A stretch of 15,721 nt of DNA, from contig VBOC01000092.1 of assembly GCA_005877655.1 (NCBI GenBank), positions 3,246 to 18,966 on the forward strand, given 5' to 3'. How positions within the stretch are numbered: position 1 is the stretch's first letter; every line of letters begins with the position of its first letter. The notes beneath the pieces are model-generated. The model was given only the letters and a program-made list of their open reading frames with translations. It did not search any database and was not told the DNA's origin. The position numbers and the translations under genes are program-made. The stretch is from Ignavibacteria bacterium (GTDB taxonomy: Bacteria; Bacteroidota; Ignavibacteria; UBA10030; SZUA-254). Shown here piece after piece: positions 6,826 to 14,120 of this stretch.

Positions 6826-8130
6826 GTGTCATCGCCGGGAGCCCGACCCGCGAGAGCGGTCGGAGTAACGCGCGCAAGAGCAACTCCCTTCCCGATCGTC
6901 GGCATCGGCGCTTCGGCCGGAGGGCTTGAAGCATTCAAACAATTATTGGAGCACCTGCCGCTCGACCTCGGGATGGGGTTCGTCCTTGTCCCGCATCTCG
7001 ACCCCTCACATCACAGTCTTCTCACCGACTTACTTTCGCGCGCCACGAAATTGTCCATCGAGGAGGTGAAGAACGGCCGCGCGGTCGAGCCGAATCACAT
7101 TTATGTGATCCCGCCGAACACGTATATGGTAATCGAAAGGGGCGTTTTGAAGCTGACCCCGCGCAAGAAATTTGGCGGACAACCGATGCCGATAGATTTC
7201 TTTCTCCGATCGCTCGCCGAGGACCGCGCAGAGATGGCGATCGGCATCATACTCTCCGGGAGCGCATCCGACGGCGCACTGGGGATTGAAGCCATCAAGA
7301 GCTCGGGCGGAATGACGTTCGCCCAGGACGAGCAGACGGCCCGGTACCCCGGCATGCCCCATAGCGCCGTGGCGACCGGACGTGTGGATTTCGTCCTGCC
7401 GCCCGCCCAAATCGCCGCAGAGTTGGCGCGGATCTCCGTCCGCCCATTGGTGGGCCTACCGGCTCCGATGGAACCTGCCGAGTCCTTCTTCCCGAAATCC
7501 GGGACGGCGCTCGCCACGCTCTTCAAGCTGCTGACGCTCCATCACATGGAAAATCTCTGGGACTATGTGCGGCTGTGCGAGAAGAACAGCGGCGAGCTCG
7601 ATCGCCTGTATCAGGAACTGCTCGTGATGGTGACCGGCTTTTTCAGGGACCCGAAGGTGTTTGATGTGCTTCGAAAGAAAGTGTACCCCGCCATCGTCGG
7701 ATCCCTTGAAGAGCGCGAACCGATCCGGCTCTGGGTGCCGGGCTGCGCCACCGGGGAAGAGGTCTATTCACTTGCCATCAGTCTGGTGGAGTTTGTGGAA
7801 AAGAAACGCGACCGGCCCCAGATTCAAATCTTTGCCACCGACATCAGCGACGCGTTCCTCTCGAGAGCCCGCGCCGGGGTTTACGTCGAGAATATCGCCA
7901 TGGACGTCTCGACGGATCGATTGCGGAGATTTTTTACCAAAGTCGACGCCGGCTATCAGGTCAACAAGAGCATCCGTGAGCTCTGCATCTTCGCAAAACA
8001 AGATTTGACGAAGGATCCTCCTTTTTCGAAACTCAATCTGATCAGTTGCTTCAGAGAAGGATCGGTCTGCTGTTCAACTATGCCCTTAAGCCGAAGGGTT
8101 TTCTTCTCCTCGGAACGGCCGAAAACATGA
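6826..8130 (+). CDS. CheB-CheR hybrid sensor protein, N-terminal part (frameshifted in CheR)
   Basis: Upstream half of a CheB-CheR-PAS-histidine kinase fusion; the rest is in another frame from about 8046. CheB methylesterase domain (residues 22-205) with the catalytic triad visible: S30 in GIGASAGG, H57 in PHLDPSHHS, D149 in SGSASDG. CheR domain begins near 220 and has the FFRDP motif and the S-adenosylmethionine site VPGCATGEE (about 304-312). After FSKLNLISC (about residue 406) the normal continuation RN.LIYL is absent and 28 foreign residues follow to the stop. A second, in-frame loss is visible at about residue 237, where LFKLL joins directly to TLHHMENLWDYV and the usual TG.DF..YK..T..RRI.RRM block is missing. 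Start GTG 6826 lacks a good ribosome site; the frame is open back to 6646 without ATG, GTG or TTG, and reads as the basic linker typical of this family, so the true N-terminus is uncertain. Confidence 0.85.
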   Translation: MSSPGARPARAVGVTRARATPFPIVGIGASAGGLEAFKQLLEHLPLDLGMGFVLVPHLDPSHHSLLTDLLSRATKLSIEEVKNGRAVEPNHIYVIPPNTYMVIERGVLKLTPRKKFGGQPMPIDFFLRSLAEDRAEMAIGIILSGSASDGALGIEAIKSSGGMTFAQDEQTARYPGMPHSAVATGRVDFVLPPAQIAAELARISVRPLVGLPAPMEPAESFFPKSGTALATLFKLLTLHHMENLWDYVRLCEKNSGELDRLYQELLVMVTGFFRDPKVFDVLRKKVYPAIVGSLEEREPIRLWVPGCATGEEVYSLAISLVEFVEKKRDRPQIQIFATDISDAFLSRARAGVYVENIAMDVSTDRLRRFFTKVDAGYQVNKSIRELCIFAKQDLTKDPPFSKLNLISCFREGSVCCSTMPLSRRVFFSSERPKT

Positions 8131-10343
8131 CGGGGTTGGAAAATCTCTTTGCGCCCGTCGATACGCGGTCGAGGATCTTCTCCAGGAAAATGCGGGCTGC
8201 CAACGTACACTTAGAGCTCACGCGGTCAGGGCTCCCGGCAATCGGCAGTATGTTCCACGGCAGAGCGGTGAATCCCGGCGGAGAAGTCGCGCAAACCGAA
8301 GCCGAAATAGTCAAGGACGCCGAGCAGATTGTACTGTCCAAGTTTACTCCGCCGAGTGTGTTGATCAACCAGGACTTTGAGATCGTTCAATTCAGGGGAA
8401 ATGCGAACCGGTTTTTTGCGCCCGCCTCGGGCAGGGCCAGTCTTCATGTTTTCAAGATGGCGCGGGAGGGGCTGATGGCTGATCTGCGCGCCGCGCTGCG
8501 GCAAGCAAGCAAATCCGGGGCCGCCGTTGAAAAGAGAAACGTCGGGATTAAACTGGACGGCAAACCGGAGGCCGTCGATCTGCGGGTCGTGCCGATCAGG
8601 GTGAAGTCGACGGCACTGTATTACTACCTGGTCTTGTTCGACGAACGGGGGGAGCGAGGACGGCTCCCTCTCAGATCGAAAAAGCGGTCCAATGCCGAAG
8701 AGGCGGGCAGGACGAAGGAGCTTAAACTGGAACTGGAGTCCACACGGGACAATTTGCAATCGATCATCGAAGAACAGGAAGCGACGAACGAGGAGCTCAA
8801 GGCGGCAAACGAGGAGATTCTTTCGTCGAACGAGGAGCTCCAGAGCACCAATGAGGAGGCGGAAACGGCAAAGGAGGAGCTTCAATCGACGAACGAAGAA
8901 CTCATGACGTTGAATGAGGAGGTCCAGCAACGCAACGCGGAATTGTCCCATGTGAACAGCGACCTCGTCAATCTTCTGGCATCCGTGAATCTTCCGGTCA
9001 TTATCCTGGGCGCCGACATGAGGATCCGTAAATTCACCGCTCCTGCCGAAAAACTGATGAACCTGATTCCGACCGACGTAGGCCGGCCGATCGGCGATAT
9101 CAAGATGAATGTGGACATTCCGGACCTGGACCGCCTTGTCGCCGAAGTGATCGAGACGGTAACGCTCGTCGAGCAGGAGGTGCGGGATAAGAAGGGAAAC
9201 AGCTACTCGATGCGCATCCGGCCCTATAAGACGCCCGACAATAAGATCGAGGGCGCCATCATCGTATTCCTCGACATCACGCACGCGAAGGGAGCGGTCA
9301 TGGAGCTTGAGTCGGCTCACCAGCATCTCAACACGGTGTTGGAACTCTTGAGCTCTCCCGTCATTATTCTGGACTCGTCGTACAAGGTGGTAAAATCGAA
9401 CTCCGCATTCACGCAGGTTTTCAAGATGGCTCCGGAAGAAACGATCGGCAGGTCCATTTATGAACTCGGGGGGGGTGTGTGGGACATCCCTCCGATGAGA
9501 ATCAGACTGGAAAAGGCGTTCGCGGAAGACAAGGGATTCTTTGATTTCGAACTTCAGCGGGAGTTTCCGCGCGTCGGGGAAAAGACCCTGCTGGTTCATG
9601 CGCGGCTTGTCGCCGAGCCCGGGAAGGAGGGAAAATACGTCTTCCTGGCGGTTGACGATGTCACCGAGCGAGCACGCGCAGAGCGGGCCACCGAAGCATC
9701 GATCGGAGAAAAAGCCGATGTCTTCCTGGGGGAGATTCACCACCGGGTGAAGAACAACCTGCAGATCATTTCCAGCCTCCTCAACCTTCAGGCCGGATAC
9801 GTGAAGGATCAGGATGCGCTGAGGATGTTCAGGGAGAGTCAGGACCGCGTTCGCTCGATGGCCATGATCCACGAAAAGCTCTACCAGTCGAAAGCGCTGA
9901 CGAGGATTGATTTCGCAGATTACACAAAGACTCTCGTGCGCGATCTTTTCGCGTCCAACCCCGAGAAATCAAGAAATGTCAGCTTCAGTGTGGAGGCCGA
10001 AGACGCTTGGTTCGATATCGGGATAGCCGTTCCCTGCGGCTTGATTATCAACGAGCTCGTTTCGAATGCCCTGACACACGCGTTTCCGGCGGATGGCTCA
10101 AAAAAGGCCGCCGCGGAGCCCGGGAAAGTGCGCGTCAGCATCCGCGCTTCGGAGGACGACGAGGTGACGATCGTCGTGTCGGATACGGGCGCGGGCCTGC
10201 CAAAGAGCGTTGATGTCGGAAGAGCAGAAACTCTCGGTTTGCGGATCGTTCGCAGCCTGACGGATCAACTCGGGGGCGAATTGCATGCGAAGGTTGCGGA
10301 AGGGACGGAATGGACGCTTCGATTCAGGAAGAAACACCTCTGA
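8046..10343 (+). CDS. CheB-CheR hybrid, C-terminal part: CheR end, coiled coil, PAS domains, HisKA_2 histidine kinase
   Basis: Downstream half of the same gene; the nominal TTG start is only the first possible codon after the frameshift. Residues 1-48 are the end of CheR (LLFNYALKPKGFLLLGTAEN). Then a PAS-like region (about 95-200), a long heptad-like coiled coil rich in NEEL repeats (about 215-305), two further PAS domains (about 308-415 and 425-545), a HisKA_2 dimerisation domain with HHRVKNNLQ (phospho-acceptor expected at H566 of this frame), and a HATPase_c domain (about 655-762) with N-box NELVSNALTHAF and DTGAGLP. No membrane segment. In known relatives, CheB and CheR parts are often regulatory rather than acting on chemoreceptors; no chemoreceptor is encoded here. 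Ends 48 nt before the REC-PAS kinase, probably one operon. If translated from an internal start, the kinase half could function alone, but no ribosome site is evident. Confidence 0.85.
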   Translation: MLQRRIGLLFNYALKPKGFLLLGTAENMTGLENLFAPVDTRSRIFSRKMRAANVHLELTRSGLPAIGSMFHGRAVNPGGEVAQTEAEIVKDAEQIVLSKFTPPSVLINQDFEIVQFRGNANRFFAPASGRASLHVFKMAREGLMADLRAALRQASKSGAAVEKRNVGIKLDGKPEAVDLRVVPIRVKSTALYYYLVLFDERGERGRLPLRSKKRSNAEEAGRTKELKLELESTRDNLQSIIEEQEATNEELKAANEEILSSNEELQSTNEEAETAKEELQSTNEELMTLNEEVQQRNAELSHVNSDLVNLLASVNLPVIILGADMRIRKFTAPAEKLMNLIPTDVGRPIGDIKMNVDIPDLDRLVAEVIETVTLVEQEVRDKKGNSYSMRIRPYKTPDNKIEGAIIVFLDITHAKGAVMELESAHQHLNTVLELLSSPVIILDSSYKVVKSNSAFTQVFKMAPEETIGRSIYELGGGVWDIPPMRIRLEKAFAEDKGFFDFELQREFPRVGEKTLLVHARLVAEPGKEGKYVFLAVDDVTERARAERATEASIGEKADVFLGEIHHRVKNNLQIISSLLNLQAGYVKDQDALRMFRESQDRVRSMAMIHEKLYQSKALTRIDFADYTKTLVRDLFASNPEKSRNVSFSVEAEDAWFDIGIAVPCGLIINELVSNALTHAFPADGSKKAAAEPGKVRVSIRASEDDEVTIVVSDTGAGLPKSVDVGRAETLGLRIVRSLTDQLGGELHAKVAEGTEWTLRFRKKHL

Positions 10344-10391
10344 CCCCGGTCCCGCCGGGCGGGATCGCGAACCAGTGCGAGGAGAGCTCGC

Positions 10392-11894
10392 ATGACTAGG
10401 AAAGAACGCGGCATGGACACCCGGACGCGAATCCTGATCGTGGAGGACGAGAAAATAGTGGCGGAGGATATTCACGATCGCCTGCTTACGATGGGGTACG
10501 CCGTGACGGGAATTGCCATGTCCGGGACCGACGCCATCGCGCTGGCCGAAAGCACACGCCCCGACCTCATCCTCATGGATATCAGGCTTGACGGGCCGAT
10601 GGACGGCATCGAGACCGCCGAAAAGATTCGGAGGCGGGCCGCCGTTCCGGTCCTCTTCTTGACCGCCTATTCCGATCCTCATACGATCCATCGCGCGATT
10701 CTCTCCGAACCCTTTGGCTATCTCCACAAACCGGTTGAAAACCGGGAGCTCTATGCCACCATTGAGATTGCGCTCTATAAGTTCAAGGTGGAACAACGGA
10801 TAAAGAATAACGAGCTAAGGCAGAGCGCCCTTCTTTCGGGTCTTTCCGAGGGTGTGATCGCGGCCGATAGCGAGGGCTTTGTCGATTACCTGAACCGGAC
10901 AGCGCAATTGCTCACGGGATGGAGCGCGGAGGATGCGCTCGGGAAAAAGCTCGAGGAAGTCGTGGGAACCGTCGGTGAGAGAACTGATTCCCCGCCCGAT
11001 GAGTATGCGGCTCATGCCGGGCAACATGGCGGCGCCGGGCGGACCGGACTGCGGCAGATCCTTATCCGGCGGGATGGAAAGCGTATCCCGGTTGATGTCA
11101 CCGTTTCTCCGATGACTGACCCGGCGGGCGCCGTGATCGGGAGGCTTCTGACCATCAGGGATGCGAGCGAATCGCGACGGATTGAGGAAGCATCGAGGAA
11201 GCTTTCCAAGCGAATTCTGGATGCCCAGGAATCGGAAAGGCGGAGGGTTTCGAGGGAACTTCATGACGGCGTTATCCAACTGCTTTCATCGATCCTTTTC
11301 AAGCTTCGGGGTATGCGGGACGCCGACGGTTGCTCAATGGATTCGATCAACCGGGATCTCGGATCTCTGGATGATCTGCTTGAGAAGACAATGGTGGAAG
11401 TACGGCGCATCTCCCGGAACCTCCGGCCGAGCGAACTCGATGACCTCGGTATTATCCCTGCGCTTCGCGCTGCCTGCTCCGAGTTCCAGGGCAGAACAGG
11501 AATCACCGTCGACTTCCAGCACTCGGGTATCTCGGATTCTCTGGCGCCTGAAATCAAGCTTGCGCTCTACCGCGTCGCCCAGGAGGCGCTGACAAACACT
11601 GAGAAGCACGCCCGGGCGACACAGGTATCCCTGCATCTCTTCCGGCGCCGTTCGATGATCATTCTCATGATCACGGATAACGGAATCGGTTTTGCGGCTC
11701 AGTCCCGGGATGCCCGCACCACAGAAGGGACAGGATTGGGGGTCATCAACATGGCCGAGCGGGCGGGACTGATCGGAGGCACGATCTCTATCAACCGGGT
11801 CCCGACGGGGGGAACGGAAATCATCCTGCGAATACCGATGCATGCCCGCCCCACAACCGGGATTGTGAGTCAAGCCCATGGCCAAAAAGAATAA
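10392..11894 (+). CDS. Hybrid receiver-PAS-histidine kinase (REC-PAS-HisKA_3-HATPase)
   Basis: Cytoplasmic 500-aa kinase. N-terminal receiver (about residues 13-125) with acidic pair E18/D19, phospho-acceptor D63 in LILMDIRLDG, FLTAYS and the LHKP lysine; the PFGYLHKPV style is that of stand-alone receivers coupled to PAS kinases. One PAS domain follows (about 140-265, GVIAADSEGFVDYLN). The HisKA_3 dimerisation domain has RRRVSRELHDGV with H291 as phospho-acceptor, and the ATPase domain has QEALTNTEKHA, DNGIGF and GTGLGVINM motifs, i.e. NarX/DegS-type. ATG 10392 has AGGAG at 10380-10384, 7 nt spacing, better than the ATG seven codons later. It lies between the CheB-CheR hybrid and the NarL-type regulator, overlapping the latter by 17 nt. 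Likely role: accept phosphate from the upstream hybrid on D63, which then tunes its own kinase toward the regulator; order inferred. Frame intact. Confidence 0.93.
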   Translation: MTRKERGMDTRTRILIVEDEKIVAEDIHDRLLTMGYAVTGIAMSGTDAIALAESTRPDLILMDIRLDGPMDGIETAEKIRRRAAVPVLFLTAYSDPHTIHRAILSEPFGYLHKPVENRELYATIEIALYKFKVEQRIKNNELRQSALLSGLSEGVIAADSEGFVDYLNRTAQLLTGWSAEDALGKKLEEVVGTVGERTDSPPDEYAAHAGQHGGAGRTGLRQILIRRDGKRIPVDVTVSPMTDPAGAVIGRLLTIRDASESRRIEEASRKLSKRILDAQESERRRVSRELHDGVIQLLSSILFKLRGMRDADGCSMDSINRDLGSLDDLLEKTMVEVRRISRNLRPSELDDLGIIPALRAACSEFQGRTGITVDFQHSGISDSLAPEIKLALYRVAQEALTNTEKHARATQVSLHLFRRRSMIILMITDNGIGFAAQSRDARTTEGTGLGVINMAERAGLIGGTISINRVPTGGTEIILRIPMHARPTTGIVSQAHGQKE

Positions 11895-12567
11895 TAGGAT
11901 CCGGGTTCTTATTGTGGAAGATCACCCGCTCTTCAGGGAGGGTCTCAGAAATACTCTTCTGACGCGCCCGGGAATCGAGCTTGTCGGTGAAGCCGCAAAC
12001 GGCGAAGAGGCGGTCCGGATGACCAAAGAGCTGAAGCCGGACGTGGTTCTGGTGGATATCAGCATGCCCAGGATGGATGGTCTCACGGTGATGAAACGCC
12101 TCACGAGAGCGGCGCCGAAGGTGAAAACGATCGCGCTGACGGCTCACGACTCGAAAGAATACATTCACGAAACGGTCCGATCGGGTGCACGGGGATACCT
12201 GTTGAAAGACATCAGCGGGGACGAGCTGACGCGGGCCATCGAGGCCGTCTATTGCGGAGAGGTCTACTGCAGCAAGCCGGTCGCAAAATTCCTCGTTGAT
12301 TTCCGAATGGAGAAAGAGGGGGTCCGCGCGGGAAAGAGGCGCGATGGACTTTCCAGGCGCGAGCGGGAGGTCCTTGCCCTGATCGCCGAAGGGTATACCA
12401 ACAAGGAAATTGCCGATCAATTGTGCGTGTCGATGAGGACTGCCGAGACCCACCGCGGACATATCATGCAGAAGCTTGGCATTCACAGCGCAGCCGCCTT
12501 GACCCGATTTGCCATCTCCCAGGGGATCGTCACGGCGGGATTGGCCCGTGCCTCCGGGGAGGAATAA
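11878..12567 (+). CDS. NarL/FixJ-type response regulator (REC + LuxR HTH)
   Basis: Transcription factor of 229 aa, the probable output of the operon. Receiver domain (8-125): E14/D15, phospho-acceptor D60 in VVLVDISMPRMDG, threonine in IALTAHD, lysine in GYLLKDIS. C-terminal LuxR-type helix-turn-helix (about 155-215): LSRREREVLALIAEGYTNKE and SMRTAETHRGHIMQKLG, the usual recognition-helix pattern. ATG 11878 lies inside the end of the kinase gene (17-nt overlap, different frame), pointing to translational coupling and to a cognate HisKA_3/NarL pair, the standard partnership for these families. Upstream GTGAG is only a weak ribosome site, again consistent with coupling. Targets are unknown; autoregulation of 6274-6825 or control of 12568-12769 would be natural guesses. 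Frame intact, length normal. Confidence 0.95.
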   Translation: MAKKNNRIRVLIVEDHPLFREGLRNTLLTRPGIELVGEAANGEEAVRMTKELKPDVVLVDISMPRMDGLTVMKRLTRAAPKVKTIALTAHDSKEYIHETVRSGARGYLLKDISGDELTRAIEAVYCGEVYCSKPVAKFLVDFRMEKEGVRAGKRRDGLSRREREVLALIAEGYTNKEIADQLCVSMRTAETHRGHIMQKLGIHSAAALTRFAISQGIVTAGLARASGEE

Positions 12568-12690
12568 TCCAGCCGGCCTGAAATTTCCACAATTTTGGGA
12601 GTTTGTTCGCAAGATTAAACACCACCCTGCCTATTTATCCCCGATTGCGCTTCGTTTCACGCCCCTTTAAAATATCCGTATTTTTCCGTA

Positions 12691-12719
12691 TTGATTTTCT
12701 GCTCTCATAGCTATATCCT
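12691..12719 (+). promoter_or_regulatory. Candidate promoter of the nucleotidyltransferase gene
   Basis: In the AT-rich 202-bp gap before the nucleotidyltransferase, TTGATT (12691-12696) is followed by TATCCT (12714-12719) at 17 nt, or by TATATC (12712-12717) at 15 nt. Immediately upstream the sequence TCCGTAT occurs twice within about 20 nt. No terminator hairpin was found after the regulator gene, so read-through from the operon is also possible. Confidence 0.3.
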
Positions 12720-12769
12720 AGTACACCTGCACTAAGGGCTCGACGAATAAATGGGCCCATTGGTGAGGC

Positions 12770-13519
12770 ATGGAGGAGCCAGAAACGATATGCCAGATAG
12801 ATATGAATGAGGGATTCGAGGGGGCCACTGAACTACGTGGGCTCCGGGACAGGGCGGGCGAGCGTGGCAACCATCTTTGGGGGATAGTCCTCGCCGGGGG
12901 CGAGGGCAAGCGGCTGCAGCCATACATCAGGCGGCGCTATGGAGAAGAGCGGCCGAAGCAGTACTGCGCTTTTGTCGGCGGACGCTCGATGCTGAGGCAT
13001 ACAATCGACAGGGCCCAGATGCTCATTCCGCGGGAGCGCCTCCTGACGATCGTCAGTAGAAGCCACAACGGGTATGTTGCCGATCAGCTGCACGATCAGG
13101 CCCCTGAAAACATCATCGTTCAACCCTTCTGCCGCGAGACCGGACCCGGAGTGCTGCTCCCGCTCCTGCACATTGTCCGGCGCGATCCGCTCTCTGTGAT
13201 TGCCCTCTTTCCATCGGATCATTTCATCCTCGAGGAAGACCGGTTCATGGGATTTGTCAAGAGGGCGAGTGAATTTGTCCAGGAGAACCGGCACTATCTT
13301 GTGGTCCTTGGCGTCGAGCCCGATCGTCCCGAGGCCGAATACGGGTGGATGATAAAAGGTGGCGAGGTTCTCCGGGACGGAGAGAACACGTTTTATCGCG
13401 TGCGGAGGTTTTTGGAAAAGCCGACAGGGTACACGTCACGCGACCTCCTCCAAAGCGAGTACTTGTGGAGTACGATGGTCATCGTCGGCGCCTCGAGCAC
13501 CCTCCTTCGCGCCTATTAA
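12770..13519 (+). CDS. Sugar-phosphate nucleotidyltransferase, mannose-1-phosphate guanylyltransferase-like, truncated by in-frame TAA
   Basis: Enzyme that would transfer a nucleotide onto a sugar 1-phosphate (GDP-mannose type by similarity of pattern). Rossmann-like nucleotide-binding start LAGGEGKRLQP (residues 41-51), RPKQYCAF (61-68), ETGPGVLLPLLHI, FPSDHFI (147-153), PEAEYGW (188-193) and FLEKPT (214-219) are in the order expected for this family. The N-terminal 35 residues are not conserved-looking; ATG 12770 has GTGAGG very close, so ATG 12803 is an alternative. The frame ends at TAA 13517-13519 after LLRAY, but continues in the same frame to 13780 with a clear family C-terminus (see next entry). 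The stop differs from CAA or GAA by one base. The product of 249 aa keeps the nucleotide-binding core but loses the last 86 residues. No lipopolysaccharide or sugar gene neighbours are present. Confidence 0.82.
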   Translation: MEEPETICQIDMNEGFEGATELRGLRDRAGERGNHLWGIVLAGGEGKRLQPYIRRRYGEERPKQYCAFVGGRSMLRHTIDRAQMLIPRERLLTIVSRSHNGYVADQLHDQAPENIIVQPFCRETGPGVLLPLLHIVRRDPLSVIALFPSDHFILEEDRFMGFVKRASEFVQENRHYLVVLGVEPDRPEAEYGWMIKGGEVLRDGENTFYRVRRFLEKPTGYTSRDLLQSEYLWSTMVIVGASSTLLRAY

Positions 13520-13780
13520 GGTCTCGTCCCGATGGTTTGCAGACTCTTCAGCCGGACCGGGCTCGGTGCCGGGCCGAAGGATACGGACACGTCTCTCGAT
13601 GATCTTTTCGCATCACTCCCCTCATTCAGTTTCTCGCGCCACCTGCTTGAACGGATACCGGAGAATTTGTGCGCGCTGAAGGTCACCGGCGTGCGCTGGA
13701 GCGACTGGGGTCAGTCCGACCGCATCGAGGGGGACATTGCGCGGCTTGGGATGGCAATGGGAGCGCAGGCATGCGTATAG
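13520..13780 (+). pseudogene. In-frame continuation (C-terminal 86 codons) of the nucleotidyltransferase after the TAA
   Basis: Same reading frame as 12770-13519, directly after its TAA. It reads GLVPMVCRLF, then DLFASLPSFSFSRHLLERIP and VTGVRWSDWGQSDRI before the stop at 13778-13780. FSRHLLE and WSDWG are where intact relatives have (V/F)NFSR.(L/V)LE and VLWSDWG, so this is the missing C-terminal region, which in this family closes over the active site. Spacing to the upstream half fits a full-length protein of about 335 aa without any gap, so a single nonsense change or base-call error explains it. Reinitiation at ATG 13532 could make an 82-aa fragment, but no ribosome site is evident. Confidence 0.75.
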
Positions 13781-13794
13781 TGGCTAGACCCTAG

Positions 13795-13881
13795 ACAAGT
13801 GGGAGTCGGGGATAGAGAGTCGATGACTTCGCTTACGCTCACATCACTCTCGACAAAGCCGGCTCCCCCTTGTTATTTTTT
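13795..13881 (+). terminator. Long rod-like intrinsic terminator
   Basis: Outer arms ACAAGTGGGAGTCGG (13795-13809) and CCGGCTCCCCCTTGT (13859-13873) pair over 15 positions with one mismatch and one G-T pair. Inside, GAGAGT-C-GATG pairs with CATC-ACTCTC (one bulge), leaving a loop near 13835. A run of six T (13876-13881) follows closely. It begins 15 nt after the distal stop of the nucleotidyltransferase. At about 80 nt the rod is much longer than usual for a terminator, so it could also be a dispersed intergenic repeat recruited as one. Confidence 0.65.
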
Positions 13882-13987
13882 AGCGCGGGCACCCCTAAAA
13901 CAATTCCCGAGAGTAAAGCGGAACGGATAAATTGTCCCCTCCAAGAGTTGCGAATCAAGCAGAATTGAGGGCCAAATTATTCGATCT

Positions 13988-14012
13988 GCGGCACTTTATT
14001 TCCAGTGCCCGC
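13988..14012. other. Small stem-loop
   Basis: GCGGCACT and AGTGCCCGC pair over eight positions with one bulged C around an 8-nt loop (13996-14003). No T run follows on either strand, so it is not a standard terminator. It lies about 80 nt upstream of the -35 box of the sigma-54 activator gene. Function unknown. Confidence 0.3.
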
Positions 14013-14046
14013 GGAAGCAGTCCAGAGCGGGAAAATTGAAAAATTA

Positions 14047-14060
14047 GTGACGCCTGTCAC
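14047..14060. promoter_or_regulatory. GTGA-N6-TCAC site upstream of the sigma-54 activator promoter
   Basis: GTGACGCCTGTCAC has the same half-sites and 6-nt spacing as the perfect site at 6484-6499, but the outermost bases differ from TGTGA/TCACA. Its centre lies about 73 bp before the predicted transcription start, near the -71.5 position that is known to work for CRP-type activators. The positional fit is suggestive only. Confidence 0.3.
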
Positions 14061-14091
14061 GGATTGTTCTTGCATTAACTCTAAATTTGAC

Positions 14092-14120
14092 TTGACTGTT
14101 GACGTCAGAAAGCATAAATT
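14092..14120 (+). promoter_or_regulatory. Sigma-70-type promoter of the sigma-54 activator gene
   Basis: TTGACT (14092-14097) and TAAATT (14115-14120) are separated by exactly 17 nt, giving a leader of about 130 nt. The -35 region contains three overlapping or adjacent TTGAC copies (14087, 14092, 14099), and the spacer holds the 8-bp palindrome TGACGTCA (14100-14107), a possible repressor site. Confidence 0.5.

Noticed and set aside
9469..9477. G-run in the kinase gene as a frameshift site
   Set aside because: The PAS domain continues in the same frame on both sides of the run, so no disruption occurs there.
8226..9872. 548-codon open frame on the minus strand opposite the kinase
   Set aside because: The plus strand over the same span encodes clear PAS, coiled-coil and kinase domains. 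The antisense frame is open because of the codon bias of the real gene and shows no recognisable domain.
10349..10363. GC-rich hairpin between the CheB-CheR hybrid and the REC-kinase as terminator
   Set aside because: CCCGCC/GGCGGG could pair, but the loop is too small and no T run follows. The two genes are more likely co-transcribed.
14047..14076. Sigma-54 (-24/-12) promoter before the activator gene
   Set aside because: The best GG...GC pair has 9 nt between instead of the required 10, and the flanking bases do not fit TGGCAC-N5-TTGC.
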